In this document: positions 1-11,700 of the stretch, in pieces
Layout of the letters: each line of letters opens with the position of its first letter
Position numbering within the stretch: the first letter of the stretch is position 1
Assembly (NCBI RefSeq): GCF_002078875.1
Contig: NC_034410.1
Coordinates: 40,971,532 to 41,035,531 of the forward strand
DNA: 64,000 nucleotides
Reading direction: 5' to 3'
DNA from: Numida meleagris
Lineage: Eukaryota; Chordata; Aves; Galliformes; Numididae
Notes under the pieces: generated by a model
Database searches by the model: none
Told to the model about the DNA's origin: nothing
What the model saw: only the letters and a program-made list of their open reading frames with translations
Translations under genes and position numbers: made by a program

Positions 1-69
1 CATAGTATTTCTGCATCAGTGCCCTGATTTCATTGCAATTTTATCACTTCCTAGACAAGGCCCCAAGCT

Positions 70-206
70 GCTAAAGTTCAAGAAGCGTTTGTACAAGGTT
101 CTCAGATATAGGGTTTGAATTTGGGTTGATGCTGAGTGGAGCTGGGAGTTAGACTCAATGATCTTTGTGGTTCCCTTCCAACTTGGGATATTCTGTGATT
201 CTAAAG
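70..206 (+). repeat. CR1 LINE 3' end fragment
   Basis: This is a 5'-truncated 3' end of a CR1 retrotransposon in + orientation. It starts in the last coding part of the element ('gttcaagaagcgtttg'), runs through a 'gagctgggagttagactc' segment and ends in the typical CR1 tail 'cccttccaacttgggatatt' followed by 'ctgtgattct'. It carries no functional coding capacity. Confidence 0.85.
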
Positions 207-1619
207 AGTGGGTTCTTTTTTTTTTTCTTTTTTTTGCAAGCAAGACTAAGAGATGTAGTACCAGAACTGAATGGTTAGGATTCTCATTTCTTTCAGTATA
301 AGGAAAGTGTATTTTATGTACTGCCTTTAATAATATCAAATATAGATGTTTGTTAATGTGGAATTGCTTTTACATGTGGACTTATACTTTGCAGTCAAAG
401 TGTGGAGATTGGAGAATAGGGAAAGGGAGATAAGAACAGAATAAACACTTAACTGGTTAATCAGCTAATGTAGAAGTAAAATAGAGAATAAGTAAAAATA
501 CATTGACATATCTTTTTTCCTTCTTTTTGAATGTTTCCAAACTTCTTAAAGAAAAATTCTATTCCTCATGTTTTTCAGAGTTGATAGAAGTAGTGTTCTA
601 ATATGCATCTGTTTTCCCTCTTTTTATTCTGCCACTGCGTCTCTAGTCAGAAGTCTGAAGATTAAATGTTTGCCTCATTCATCTTTATAGCCTTAAATGT
701 CGACGTAATTGTTCTTCAAATGATTGTGTGTATGTGCATATTCGGAGTGGTTGTATATACTTGTCCACAGAGAACTTCTGCCTGATTTTGCAGGAAGCAA
801 GTTGTGCCTTAAGTTCTTCACCAAACGTCTAGATGGTAGAAAAGTGACTTCTGGTCTTGAGTTCTCAACTACCTCTGCGTTTTTCTCTTGCTGTCTACCA
901 GGGAGATATCCTTCCCGACCTAATAAAATACTTGTGCAGATATTTCTTTAATTGCATGGAACTGTATGCTTTGTAGTTTCAATTTTGGGTTATTTTTCCT
1001 TCGTATTTTCATTGAGTTCACTTTCAATCTTTTCTTTTTAATGTTTTCCATATGTCATCATTGCTGAAGCTGCTCTCCATTCCTAATTTACAGCTCGGTA
1101 TTATTTTAAAAAAAGAAAGTTACCCTTATTCATTTTGTATTTGGGAGTGATCTGTGTCTTTGACTTTAGTCTCTGACAGATACTAGTAGTTATTTAAGTG
1201 TAGTTATAGCTTTGGGTTTTTGTTGTTGTTTAGGTTTTGTTTCTTTCAGGGGGAAAAAAAAAATCCAAATCATCTTACCCAACAGTAAGATTCTGTTACT
1301 GTGTGCAATTAAAGAACTCAGAGGGATAAAAGAAGTTTATGTAGCATAGTGCTTTTCAAAGCTTGTTAGCCTTTTAATTTGTGATGCGCATTGTATCAAA
1401 AAATAAATCCAAATTTTCTATTGAGAATTGTTTAGAGAAAAGCATTTTATAGCAGAATGAGCCAATGTTATGTAGTTTGTGTTACTCCTAAGCTAAGAAT
1501 TTAGAGCTTGGTTCTTGCATAAAAACATTAAGTTGATGCTAGAACCATTGCTTCTGCTTCCTTTTGAGAGACAAAATACTGATTCTGAAATTTCACCATC
1601 AAATGAATGACTAAAAGGA
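207..1619. other. Intronic DNA, nothing recognised
   Basis: AT-rich sequence with short homopolymer runs (poly-T near 220-235, poly-A near 1255). I see no exon, transposon end or extended open frame on either strand. By position it is the ANO10 intron that precedes the exon at 23700. Confidence 0.5.
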
Positions 1620-1636
1620 CACGACAACTGAAAAGG

Positions 1637-1642
1637 TTTATT
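1637..1642 (-). promoter_or_regulatory. Poly(A) signal of the HSF pseudogene
   Basis: AATAAA on the minus strand, about 115 nt beyond the terminal stop codon of the HSF-like pseudogene. A second AATAAA lies at 1713-1708. Their position just past the tail stop suggests that the copied or duplicated unit included a 3'UTR. No long genomic poly-A tract follows. Confidence 0.45.
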
Positions 1643-1756
1643 GTTCAAACACTTCATTTCCAGAACCATTAAGTAAATAAATAGAAAAAAGGACCTGAGA
1701 ATACAGGTTTATTACTCAAACATCTTTCCAGAACTACCTATCTGTGAGCTCTCAAC

Positions 1757-3396
1757 TTATGAACCTATATAACTGGTGCTGCTGTCCCTGTTATCTGCAG
1801 TAGGTTCTGTGCTAGGGTGCTGGCCCATCCCTGTCATGTGCCCTGTGAGAGCTGCAGGTGCCACTGGGGCAGGACGGGGCTGCCCATCAGGTGTCCCCAG
1901 CATGGCTGCTGCCAGCATGGCCACTGCAAGGGATGAGGTGAGGAGGGCCCGAGGAGCTGCCGCTCTGCTGCCTGTGGGTGCCGGGGAAGCTCCTGCTGCG
2001 CTGGGCCAGTTGTAAACCTGGGTCCCATTTGAGGAAGAGGAGCAGAAGTGGCACCTGAAGTCTGGCTGCTGCTTGGTGGCAGCAGGGAGGGGCCAGAGGC
2101 TGGCACGTTTCCCTCTGTGCTGCTGCAGCAGGGTCTGGCAGGGCTGGAGCGGTTCCGGCTTGGGTGGTGGCTTTCTTAGGGTGCTTGAGTGGTGGGGACC
2201 CCATTGGTGCCGCTGTCTCTGCGCCTTCTTCCTTTGGTGCTGCCAGCAGGCTCCTGTCTTGCCCAGCAGCTGCTCCCTGCATGGGCTTGGTACCTGGTCT
2301 GCTCCTCAAGTGGCTCTCATTCAGGTCTCTCTGCAGGGCAGGGGCAGCCACCTCTCATCTCCCAAGGGCGGCTCCTTGCTGGCAGTGTTCAGACAGTTGT
2401 GGATCATCTCTCTTGAAGATGAGAGTAGAAGAGTAACTAAAAAAATGCAAAGGAGAAAAGCTAGTTGCTGTCAGTTTGTATTTTGCTTTCTTTCAGTACA
2501 AGGAAGTAAGACTTTGAATTGCTAAAGACAAACATGGATATTAAGAAGTTCTATGGTCAGATTAATCCTACAGCTTAGGCTGACTAAAACAAATACATTG
2601 AACTAAATAGACTCATCATATCCTTATCTACCTATTTTTCCATTCCATGGGTTCAAACTGGGATATAACCCAAATCTACTTTATCCATATTTCTCCTACT
2701 CATCAATGCTACCTCTGAAATATATGGAAACAGCCAGAGAAAGAAATGAAGATCAGAGTGCTTACTGTCATTCTCATCTCCTTTGTTACCAGGGCTTATT
2801 GTATTGGAACCTCCGTCCCTCCCACCAGAATATTGTGAGAGTTGTTTGTGTGGAGCAACTGAAGTACCCTTCTGTGAGCTGCATCTGAGGGAGATCTTTT
2901 TTGTTCATGGTGTATTTTAGTGAATCCATATAGATGAAGTTGACAAATGAAGCTTTTCATGTTTTCAGTCTGAAAAGTTCTCAAAGGTCTTTTCCTTCTC
3001 AGAACTTAAACCTTAAACATTTCTTCAACGTTTCCACCATGATTCCACCAAATCATCTTAAGTCGGTCATTTTCAACCAGTTGCCAGCTGTGGAAAGCTG
3101 AGAGCTGAGGAGATGCTGGCTTTGTTCTCCTCAGAAGAAACGTGAGGTAAACATTTGTGTTCCTCTTCATCAGAAGAAGTTAGTGACTCCTTATCTTCCT
3201 TTATCCATGCTAGAGCAGCATCCTAAGCTGTTCCTTGATTCTGTCCTGCAGGATCAGGAGAAAGGGAGCCTGAGGACTCAACCAGCTTATCTGGCTTAGA
3301 AACAGGTGATGTTTCTGATTCAGGTGGCACAACTTTTATTTTTCTCATCTCAGTTTGATGGGCGTTCTCACATATACGTATTTCTGCAATGAACAT
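1757..3396 (-). pseudogene. Heat-shock-factor (HSF) family pseudogene
   Basis: Read on the minus strand, this is a broken gene for a transcription factor of the HSF family. The HSF-type DNA-binding domain lies at about 3100-2880 and includes 'QLVENDRLKMIWW', then 'TFQTENMKSFICQLHLYGF', which match the conserved W/W and 'MKSFxxQLxLYGF' core of HSFs. A plausible start Met is at 3396. An acidic leader ('SSDEEEHK') precedes the domain. A GC-rich Pro/Ala/Ser-rich tail occupies about 2350-1757 and ends at TAA 1759-1757. Damage: an in-frame TAG at 3225-3223; a frameshift at about 3085-3092, where the 'SFPQ' start of the domain and 'WQLVEN' fall in different frames; a TAA at 3008-3006 inside the domain; and frame changes in the tail. 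The domain reads most like the divergent HSFX/HSFY-like branch, though I cannot place it firmly. No introns are evident, so a retrocopy is likely, but decay of a duplicated gene is not excluded. Confidence 0.75.
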
Positions 3397-3399
3397 GTC

Positions 3400-4039
3400 T
3401 TCACCCTGCCAGTCAGCAGGTGAATTCCAACTGAACAGGGGGTTCTGCTGAGAGATGCTCAGGTGTCACCATGACCCCCATGTGTCATCACAGTGACATA
3501 GCTGTGTGGTGCTCAGGGCCTGGCTACCTGGCGCTACCAGGGCAGTTGTCTCTGACCAGAACTTGTTGCATTTGAACTTGGGTCCGGAACCAAATAAACC
3601 TGTATTTAAAGGGGGATCGCTTCTCACCTAGACCTTGCTTCCCCTTCCTTGTGTGGTCCCTGAATAGTTCCCCTCTGGCCTCCTTGATGTCCCTCTGGCT
3701 CTCCAGATGTAGGACAGAAGGGGAGGAGTGAGTTTCCCAAGCAGTGTTAACAAAAGAAAACAGCAATCTTGTCCCAGTTTGTCACCATTTCTTGCAAATG
3801 CTTTGTGATTTCAGTAGCACAGCTTCTGCAAGGAAGTAGCTGTGTACCCATGTGATGCTCTGCAATGTCAGCAGTCTCCCAAAGGCTTCTCTTTAGGTCC
3901 AGCTAGAAAAAGACACTGTGCATTTTGCTGATGGCATAAACAGGAGATGTAGGATCCTTCCTTGGTATTTGTTTTTTTACTGGATATTTTAGAAACTTAG
4001 AAAGCCAGAAAACCAAATCAGCCTTTTAAATAGCACCCT
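3400..4039. other. Flank of the HSF pseudogene
   Basis: On the minus strand this lies upstream of the pseudogene's likely start. The HSF-like reading frame stays open a little further, to a TGA near 3460. Beyond it the sequence holds an 80-codon open frame (3766-3524) with no recognisable family. It could be 5'UTR of the pseudogene or plain intron. Confidence 0.35.
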
Positions 4040-4117
4040 GTGGTCTGGTGTGGAGCCAGGAGCTTAACTTGATGATCCTTGTGGGTTCCTTCCAACTCAA
4101 GATATTCTGTGATTCTG
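4040..4117 (+). repeat. CR1 LINE 3' end fragment
   Basis: Short CR1 3' terminus in + orientation: 'gtggagccaggag', then 'gatgatccttgtgggttcc', 'ttccaactcaagatattc' and the terminal 'tgtgattctg'. It is severely 5'-truncated and non-coding. Confidence 0.85.
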
Positions 4118-7100
4118 CTTTACTACTTTTTTTTCCAGAAATTATTTCACTTCTTTTCCAAACCATCATCATCTGAATATTCTGATCGGTACTGTGTAAT
4201 CATGAAATAGTTCAAATACTGCTTTCAAATAGGGACAACTGTCCTCACATGGTATTTTTGAGCTCTATCATGTGTCTGAGTTATAAGCCTATTTAATTGA
4301 TATTGTGCTGGTTTATTTAAGCTATTTAATCAAAATGTTATGTAAAACCAAGTTGTGTTTTCTGAAGCTTTGAACATACTGTATCAAAATAGTTCCTTTT
4401 TATTAGCCAAGTTTTATGATATCCGCAAAAACCAATATCCAGTTAATGTAATGCATGTTATGTTAGTATGAGTTGATTGCTCCTAATTCTTAATTGTTAG
4501 TGTTGATGAGAACTTCTGGCTTGGGCATAAGATCAGCAGTGATGGCATAAACTTTCTGTGCTGTATTCTGTGTATCACATCCTTCTTGGGGTTGTTCTCT
4601 GTATATCAATTCTTTCTGGTCTTTCATAGGCTGAATGATATGCCATAAAAACAAATGTGTTACTCAGGCATGAAATTATTCAGGAAATAGAGTTGTGATT
4701 GTAAATACCTGGGGGGGAGGGAAAAAAATGGCTCTGTAGCAGCAACAATACCTGGCCTAGTAATAGAAACCATTGTCGCAGAGATGGTCTTCTTGTCCTT
4801 CCTTCTGGGAGTTGGAAACTTGCATGCAAGGGGGTTGTGAGACTGAGTGTGGGACATAGAGTGTGATTCTCTGTGGTTAGTAGGTACTTATTATTATGTT
4901 GGCCTCATCAGGCTCACCTTTAAGGATAACTGTACTCTACTATGTGACTGTAGTATTCTGTTAAAATTTACTGATGTTGTTATCAAATGTAGAGTGCTAT
5001 TGGCAAATAGTTCTTGATTCCAGTTCAGATTGCTCAGCCTCTATATAATCTATGGTATTTTTCTTTTTGTAATTTTGTACTTAATATTAACTTGGAAAAT
5101 GCTAAAATGATGACTACATTTGTATTGAAATGGATTATTAGAAAGCTAATAGAAACACAACAAAAACAGAAATGGCTGATAATTGTCAGCATGAATTTAT
5201 CCGTCATCTAGATCCTCTTGTTTTTTCACAACTGAAGCAATTGCAATGGAATGTGGAACAGGAAAAACTTACCCCCAAGCCCCAGAAAGGAAATTAAAAA
5301 GACCCAACCTACTTCTATCAGTATTCATCTACCAGAATGCTCATAGAGTAACCTATGGTTTTGATACTCTATTTTGGCTACGTGTGAAAAAAATCAGTTC
5401 AATTTAATGCAAATGCAGTCCCAAGAACACATTATTTAAGTATGTGAAACCATGTCCTTCAGATGTGAATTAAGTGACTTTGTAATATGCTGGTAAATTA
5501 TATCCCAACCTTTTGGCTTGTGTTTAGAAGAAGAGGTTTTTTCCTTTCTGTTGGGGGGGAAAAAGCTTAAACCCTTTTCCTGTGTTGCATAATGGACTTT
5601 TTTTTTTTTGCTGTAGCAGGTATATGCACCAACATAGACAAATAATTAGAAATGCAACACACATTTCAGTATTGTTCAGAAACTCTTGTATTAACGACTG
5701 AAGATTTTTTAAAATACTTTAATAGGCAACTTCTCAAAAGTTACTCTTTACACTCTATATGATTGCTCTATTCGCATTTTCATCTACACTTTTGTTTGAT
5801 AGCAACTATGATACTGTCAATCATTCAATTTATTCTGTGTGCATAAAGCAGGGCTGTCTGGAGATGACTACTCAGCATCCCAGCAGGCTCAGAAACCTTG
5901 AACTAATCTTTGTAATGGCAATGAGATCAATGCTGCTGAGTGCATTTGAGACATAATAATGTCTATGCCATTATTTACCAAAAGAATTCTAGAAGCGCAG
6001 TGTATGAGGTATTATTTGGTAAGAGTTTGTAGGTTTGGAGGGTTGCTGAATTTAAGAAAAAGGGAGGGGGAGAAGCACTCGCTAAATGAAATGTCTAGAC
6101 TCTTGTCTGCAGCAATCAATTGACTCTCACCTATTTGTATATTCATAACACACGTTTTAGCAGCATCATTTTTCTCAGCTGTCACTTCATGGTAACAAAG
6201 GAGCAGCAGTGCCTTAGACATGGCATTTATAACTACCAGAGCAGCAAAACAAAACAAGCAGTCATTCCCTATTGTACAGAGGTGCTTTTGCCTTTCAGAC
6301 TGCAGAAAGGGACTTTTAGCTTCCTAAATATTTTTTCTAAGGTTAAAGTAGGTCATTGTTTCTGTTCTTGGAACTGGTATGTTTTCACTTACAACTTCAG
6401 ACACACTTCACTTGCTTTATTGGTTTTAAATCTGCTGCTCTGTATTGTTTTCTAGATACGGTAACTCTGTCTGCAGTGCTTGGTTATGCAACTCCTTCCC
6501 TGACCTATCTGGCTGCTAGTCAGACTTGGCTGGCAGCGTTTCCTCTTGGACATCTCAGATGTTAATGCACAGGAGGCACTCTTGATAAATTTGAAGCACC
6601 TTCTGACACCAGCCTGAAACTCTTTCAAAACCAAGAAAACTGTCCCAATTGCACTAATACTTTTCATGTTGAGGGGAAGTAAAACAAAAACTATTTTAAA
6701 ATGTGAACTAATAAAATTGTTTCAAGTGACTGACACTTGTATGCATGAAGAACTCAGTAGATTATATCCTATGTGTTAATTTGTCTAGCTTTTTGTTCTA
6801 CCCTCTTCAATATTACAAAATGTGTCATGAAATATCCGTAACACTTGAATAATACATAAAGACTATTCTATGTTAATACTGTTCTGGGATTTCTGAAAAG
6901 AAAGCCCTAGCCTTTGTTAGTAAACCCTAACCATCCCTTACTAAAGAATGGAGTAAAAGGAGATGGTAGATGCTAATTCTTCTGAGGAGAGGAGTATTTT
7001 GGTTTCCCAGTGAACACAGGATAATGATTGTAATGCAATCCTTCTCTGGAATAAAAGGTGCTTTCCTTCAGTCTTCCCTGAACAAAGTTCAGCCTCATTT

Positions 7101-8510
7101 TTTCAATGGAGACTATACCAGTACATTCTGTTATTAGTTTTTAAATTGGTTAAAAAAAAGGGGGGGGGGGGAGGAAGAAATAATATTTTATGAAGAGGTC
7201 ATGCTTGTGTGGCTCCAATAATTCTATTGTATGGCTTTCCTTTTGTGAAAAGGTGTCTGTTCCAGCCTCATTTCATTAAATGTGAAGGTTTTGATTCTGC
7301 TGCCAAATATTATCAGTGGACTGCTGCATATAGATGTTTTAATTTCAAGGATCAGATGCAAGATTAAACCTTCGGTAGTAGTTTGGGATTGCAGTAGAAA
7401 ATCAAATGCGTGACAGCGTGAAGGTGAGTGTGTGTGCATCAATGCAGAGTGTTTTTATGGTTATGAAATAAGTTGTGGGGTTTGTTTATTATCCTTGAAA
7501 TACAGAACTTCATAGTGATTGGACTCTAAAGCGCATATGTCCTGCAAAGCAGTTATTTTGACTTGTGTCTACTGAGGAGCAGAAGGCATTGTTTGGACTG
7601 AGAATTATGCTTTTCCCATCCAGTAAATGTTTAATCTGAACACCTGATCTCCTGAGGGCTGGCCATGAGTGCCTAGCCAGATGACTTCAGATTGGTCAGT
7701 GCTTCTCAAATTTTATTTAAAACAGAGATAAAAATACAAGCATTAAATTGAAGTGTTGCTAGGAAAATAAAATTCCTGTCTTGATACACAGAGCATCACA
7801 AACATTTTGTGTATTTAAAAAAAAAATCTAGAAGCAAAGCAGCTAACCCAGTGCAGGTTCACTGATTTCAGAAGCACCTGAGATCTCTATATTTCATCAT
7901 CATGATGACAATTTTTTTTTGTTTTTTCCATCAATTGTATACATTAATGGAGATGTTGGAGTCTTTACTTTGAATGCATAGAGCCTCCTCAATATCTGTT
8001 AAAGCCAGAAGACCTTCTTCAGGTGAGAAGCTGTTTTTCATTAATGAAAAGTTCCAGAGCTCTGTAAGAAGTGCTGCTTTTCATTTTTGATTTTTTATAA
8101 TTGAATTCAGTGTGGCTTTGCTTTTGTAAAATTGACCTAATAATAACATGCTACTGTGTCTCAAGTCTAGTAGGGGTTCATCTTCCAGCATGTGCTGAGG
8201 TGGAGTGTCAAAAGTTTAACTTCTCTGAGAGGAGCAGAGATAGGAGAAGACGAGGGACAGGAGGCAGTGTTGGTAGGGTATGTTATCTAACACAAGGAAA
8301 AAGTGACACTGCTATGCTTCAATAGAAGCAGTGTCCTAGGTGCAAGCATCTAGGCTTAATCCCTTTGCAGAGGCATACACAAGGAGACAGGAAATGAACT
8401 GCAAAGCAGAGTTCAAAGTAACTAGGTTCTTGTCTCCACGTGAGACAATGTTAATTTGTTAGGGCAGGCAACCTTAGGAGTCCAGGACTGTCTTCTTTAA
8501 TGTTTGATAT
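4118..8510. other. Intronic DNA, nothing recognised
   Basis: AT-rich sequence with scattered stop codons in all frames. The longest open frame (6120-6455, +, 111 codons) has no recognisable motif and no splice-site framing that I trust. An A8G12 homopolymer block sits at 7152-7171. No transposon ends seen. Confidence 0.45.
7152..7171 (+). repeat. A8G12 homopolymer block
   Basis: Eight A followed by twelve consecutive G, then a purine-rich tail. A comparable run of eleven G lies at 15206-15216. Such runs are prone to length error in both sequencing and replication. Confidence 0.8.
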
Positions 8511-8740
8511 AATAGAATCACCAAGGTTGGAAAAGACCTCTAAGATTTTCCAGTCCGACCGTCCACTTATTGCCAGTATTTCCCACTAAACTAAGTCCTT
8601 CAGTACAACATCTAAATGTTTCTTGATCATCTCCAGAGTCAGTGACTTCACCACCTCCTTGGACTGCACATTTCAGTGCCTGACTGCTCTCTCGGAGAAG
8701 TATTTCCTAATGTTTCCTATCTTCTTCTTAGAAAGTGTCA
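8511..8740 (-). repeat. CR1 LINE 3' fragment
   Basis: CR1 in minus orientation. The + strand opens with 'aatagaatcaccaaggttgg' and 'aaaagacctctaag', the reverse complement of the CR1 tail. It continues through the region complementary to the C-terminal coding end ('cactgctctctcggagaag', 'tatttcctaatgtttcc'). It is diverged and carries no intact coding sequence. Confidence 0.85.
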
Positions 8741-11700
8741 GTCACTTGAACTAGCTCACTGCCCCAGTTTCTTGAACTGAAAGGTACAGACAGTGCTTGT
8801 CAAATACATGAAGCAATACTGTGCACGTGTGGTATAGTATGTATGTTGTGAACTTAGACTGTCACGATTTCTCACTCAGGTAAACTTATTAATTTTATCC
8901 TAAATGACAAAAGATACCTTGTTTTCAGTAGGATGTCACGTTAGACTTGCTTGAGCACAGAGCTGCTTTTTTTTCCCATTCAGTGTTGACAAAGTCAATG
9001 CGACTGATAAATATTTCTGATAATAGAATTGATTAAGTTAGAGACTGCATATGTACCCCATTGTGACTTTAGACTGGAAAAAGCTTTCATTTACAGTATA
9101 ACCTGATCCCACAGGAAGGTTGTTATTAGCTATTTGTTTTGCATCAGCTTTTATTGTTTCAAAGGAATCACTGTTATCTTTTTGCAATTACTTGTCATGC
9201 TGTGAGAGAGCCTAGAGTTATGGATTGGTGTTTATTGTAGAGATTAGGGCAGACAGAAATTTGCTCATTAAAAGAGTGTGATGGTTCACTGAGCTCTTTT
9301 TGTCTCATAGGGATCCTATCACACTTGGATAAAGCTGTGGTTTGATTCACGTATAGTCATGGTAAATAGCGTTATAGTTGGAGATTTTGTCATTGCCTGA
9401 TGATATGCTCAGACTCCTCTGAGACCTACTGGTGTGCAGACAAACTGAATATGCAGTGAAGTGCAAGATTTTAAAGGGGCTTTGCACTTTTTAAGGGGAA
9501 ATTCCTGCTGGGTATGATATGCCTTATGCTTGAAGTCAGATGGAGTTACTTGTATAAATCTGTGGCGTGTGCAAGGCTCTGATTTATTTGGTTTTCTAAT
9601 GGTAGTGTAGATCTTAATAAATAAATAAAAATATATATGTTGGAGACTGTGTGTGTCTGAGAAGGTGCATGAGTGAGAAAACGAGATGTATGCTTACAAG
9701 CTTTATCTTGCATTTTTTTTCTGTGCTTGTAGTTGAAAACTTAAGTATTTTTAATATTTTTTCAGTGTTTTCATAGAACATTCCAAGTTGGAAGGGACCC
9801 TTAAGGATCATTGAGTGCAACTCCTGTGACCTTTGGCTGAGACCAAAGGTCTCATCATACTAAGAAGTGCATACTGAAGTCTTCAAACATTTGTTAAGTC
9901 ATAATACTTTTTTCTCTGATAATTCAGTGCAAATCCTTTGAACTTTCCCGAGCCACTAAATCTTTGTTTTCTTTTATTTAGCAATACTCTCCGTCCATGA
10001 ATTTTACATTTTATAGGATAAAAATAGGTTTACAGCATCATAGAAACTAGGTAGGATCTCCCTTTATAGAAGCAAATAATTTTTTGAGAACAGTTGAGCA
10101 GGTCTGTGCCCAGAGTAAGGTTTTGCTTTTTTCATCTTTCTTCATCATAGTGCTTGTCCATCTAAGTACCTGACTGGAACTACTCAAAAATGAACTTCCA
10201 CTCTGTATTGATCTTGAAAGTAGACAATATTTTTAGCTGTCATTAATGCTGTTCTTCTGTATTTATTTTCATATTTTTAGACACTTTTGAGCTCAAACAC
10301 AACACATTCTCCTAAGAGTGGTCCTTCTGTCACCTTCTAATCCAGTGTTCATGACCTTGGTGTATCAGAAACTTAGCTGTGTGGGGAGAATGTGTGTGTT
10401 TGGCTGAGACGCACACTTCCTCAAAATAATTGCATTAAAAATAATGAAATATGTAAATTAAATGTACCTTTTTAAAAACTATTTTTCTCTGTAATTAATA
10501 CTGGTTTAATTTTGACATGGAAATTAATTTCTAAATTAATTCAAATTGTTGCATTCTGCAAACAATGAGATGACAACGTAGAATGAATTTCATTTTCCAG
10601 CTGGATGTATGTTCATATTTGTGTTTGCGTAGAGTCTCTTGAAACATGAGCTTTTTTATTTTTTTTAGTGAGATCTGCAGTGTTAGGAAAGACAAAGAGC
10701 ATGAAAGGAACAGTTTAATATTTCTGAAATTATTGGTGAAACCTCATGAGAACTCCTGGCCTCATTTACAGAAGTGCAGTGGTATTGGCTTATTGACCTG
10801 AAGCACTTGAAATAACTGTCTCAAACATCTCATGCAGAGTTTGGATTCTCTAGCTGAACTATCTGGGCACTGAAGTATTAATGTAATAGCTAATAATATA
10901 CAAATGTTTTTCTTCTTTTTTTTTTTTTTAAAGAAAGGAAAGATTCTCATTCTCAAGAAGTAGAAGAGTCCTAGAATTAATGTAACTAATGCACTGGCCT
11001 AATTGTACATCCAGATTCTTGATAAGGCTTATCATGAAATGGATTTAAAGACCTTTTCTTCAGAGCATGTTTAGTGACATTAAGGGTATCTGAGCTACTG
11101 AAGAGGGAGCTTTGTGTGATTTTCTTTTTCTTTGGCAGAAGTCAGAAAATATGAAGGAGATAATTTTATTCACTGATAATCCAGTGATCTTTAATCATCA
11201 TACAGTAATTTTAAAATGATTGAAACTGAGCATTTCAGAACATGTATGGGGACCTTTCCTAACACGTTCCCCAATGCTGTAGTCTCAATATTCCTTATCT
11301 GGACACAAACCTTCTTATCTTCATGCAGCACAAGACCCAGCTCTGCACACTTAAGTATGCTTATTGAGAAGGCTGCTGCTCTCCAATGGATTTTTTTCTG
11401 CACAGCGTGAATGCCCTGCGATCAGTGAAGGCCATGTGTGCTGTTTAAGCTTAAGCAGAGTTAGTGAACAAGGGAACCGAGTCTGCACTATCATGGCTGG
11501 AAACGATTAATAATTGTTCAAGGTAAAAACGAAGTTAGTATTCTTGAAAATGTTGTTGGTCTGTTTTAAAGCCTTGCTCTTATGGTAGAGTATTGCTAGG
11601 TTGTAAGTGCATTCAGATACAAGGGATGACTTGTCTTTGCAGGTGAATAGTTAAATACTGCTTTTCTCCCAGGGACAATCTAGCAGACTTAGGTTCAGAA

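Noticed and set aside
1887..2351. A 154-codon minus-strand open frame as an independent gene
   Set aside because: It lies in the GC-rich tail of the HSF-like pseudogene. The last part of that tail reads better in another frame, ending at 1757.
6356..6565. Possible upstream ANO10 exon near 6455-6560, behind a 'ttttctag'
   Set aside because: The translation does not resemble the ANO10 region expected before the last membrane helix.
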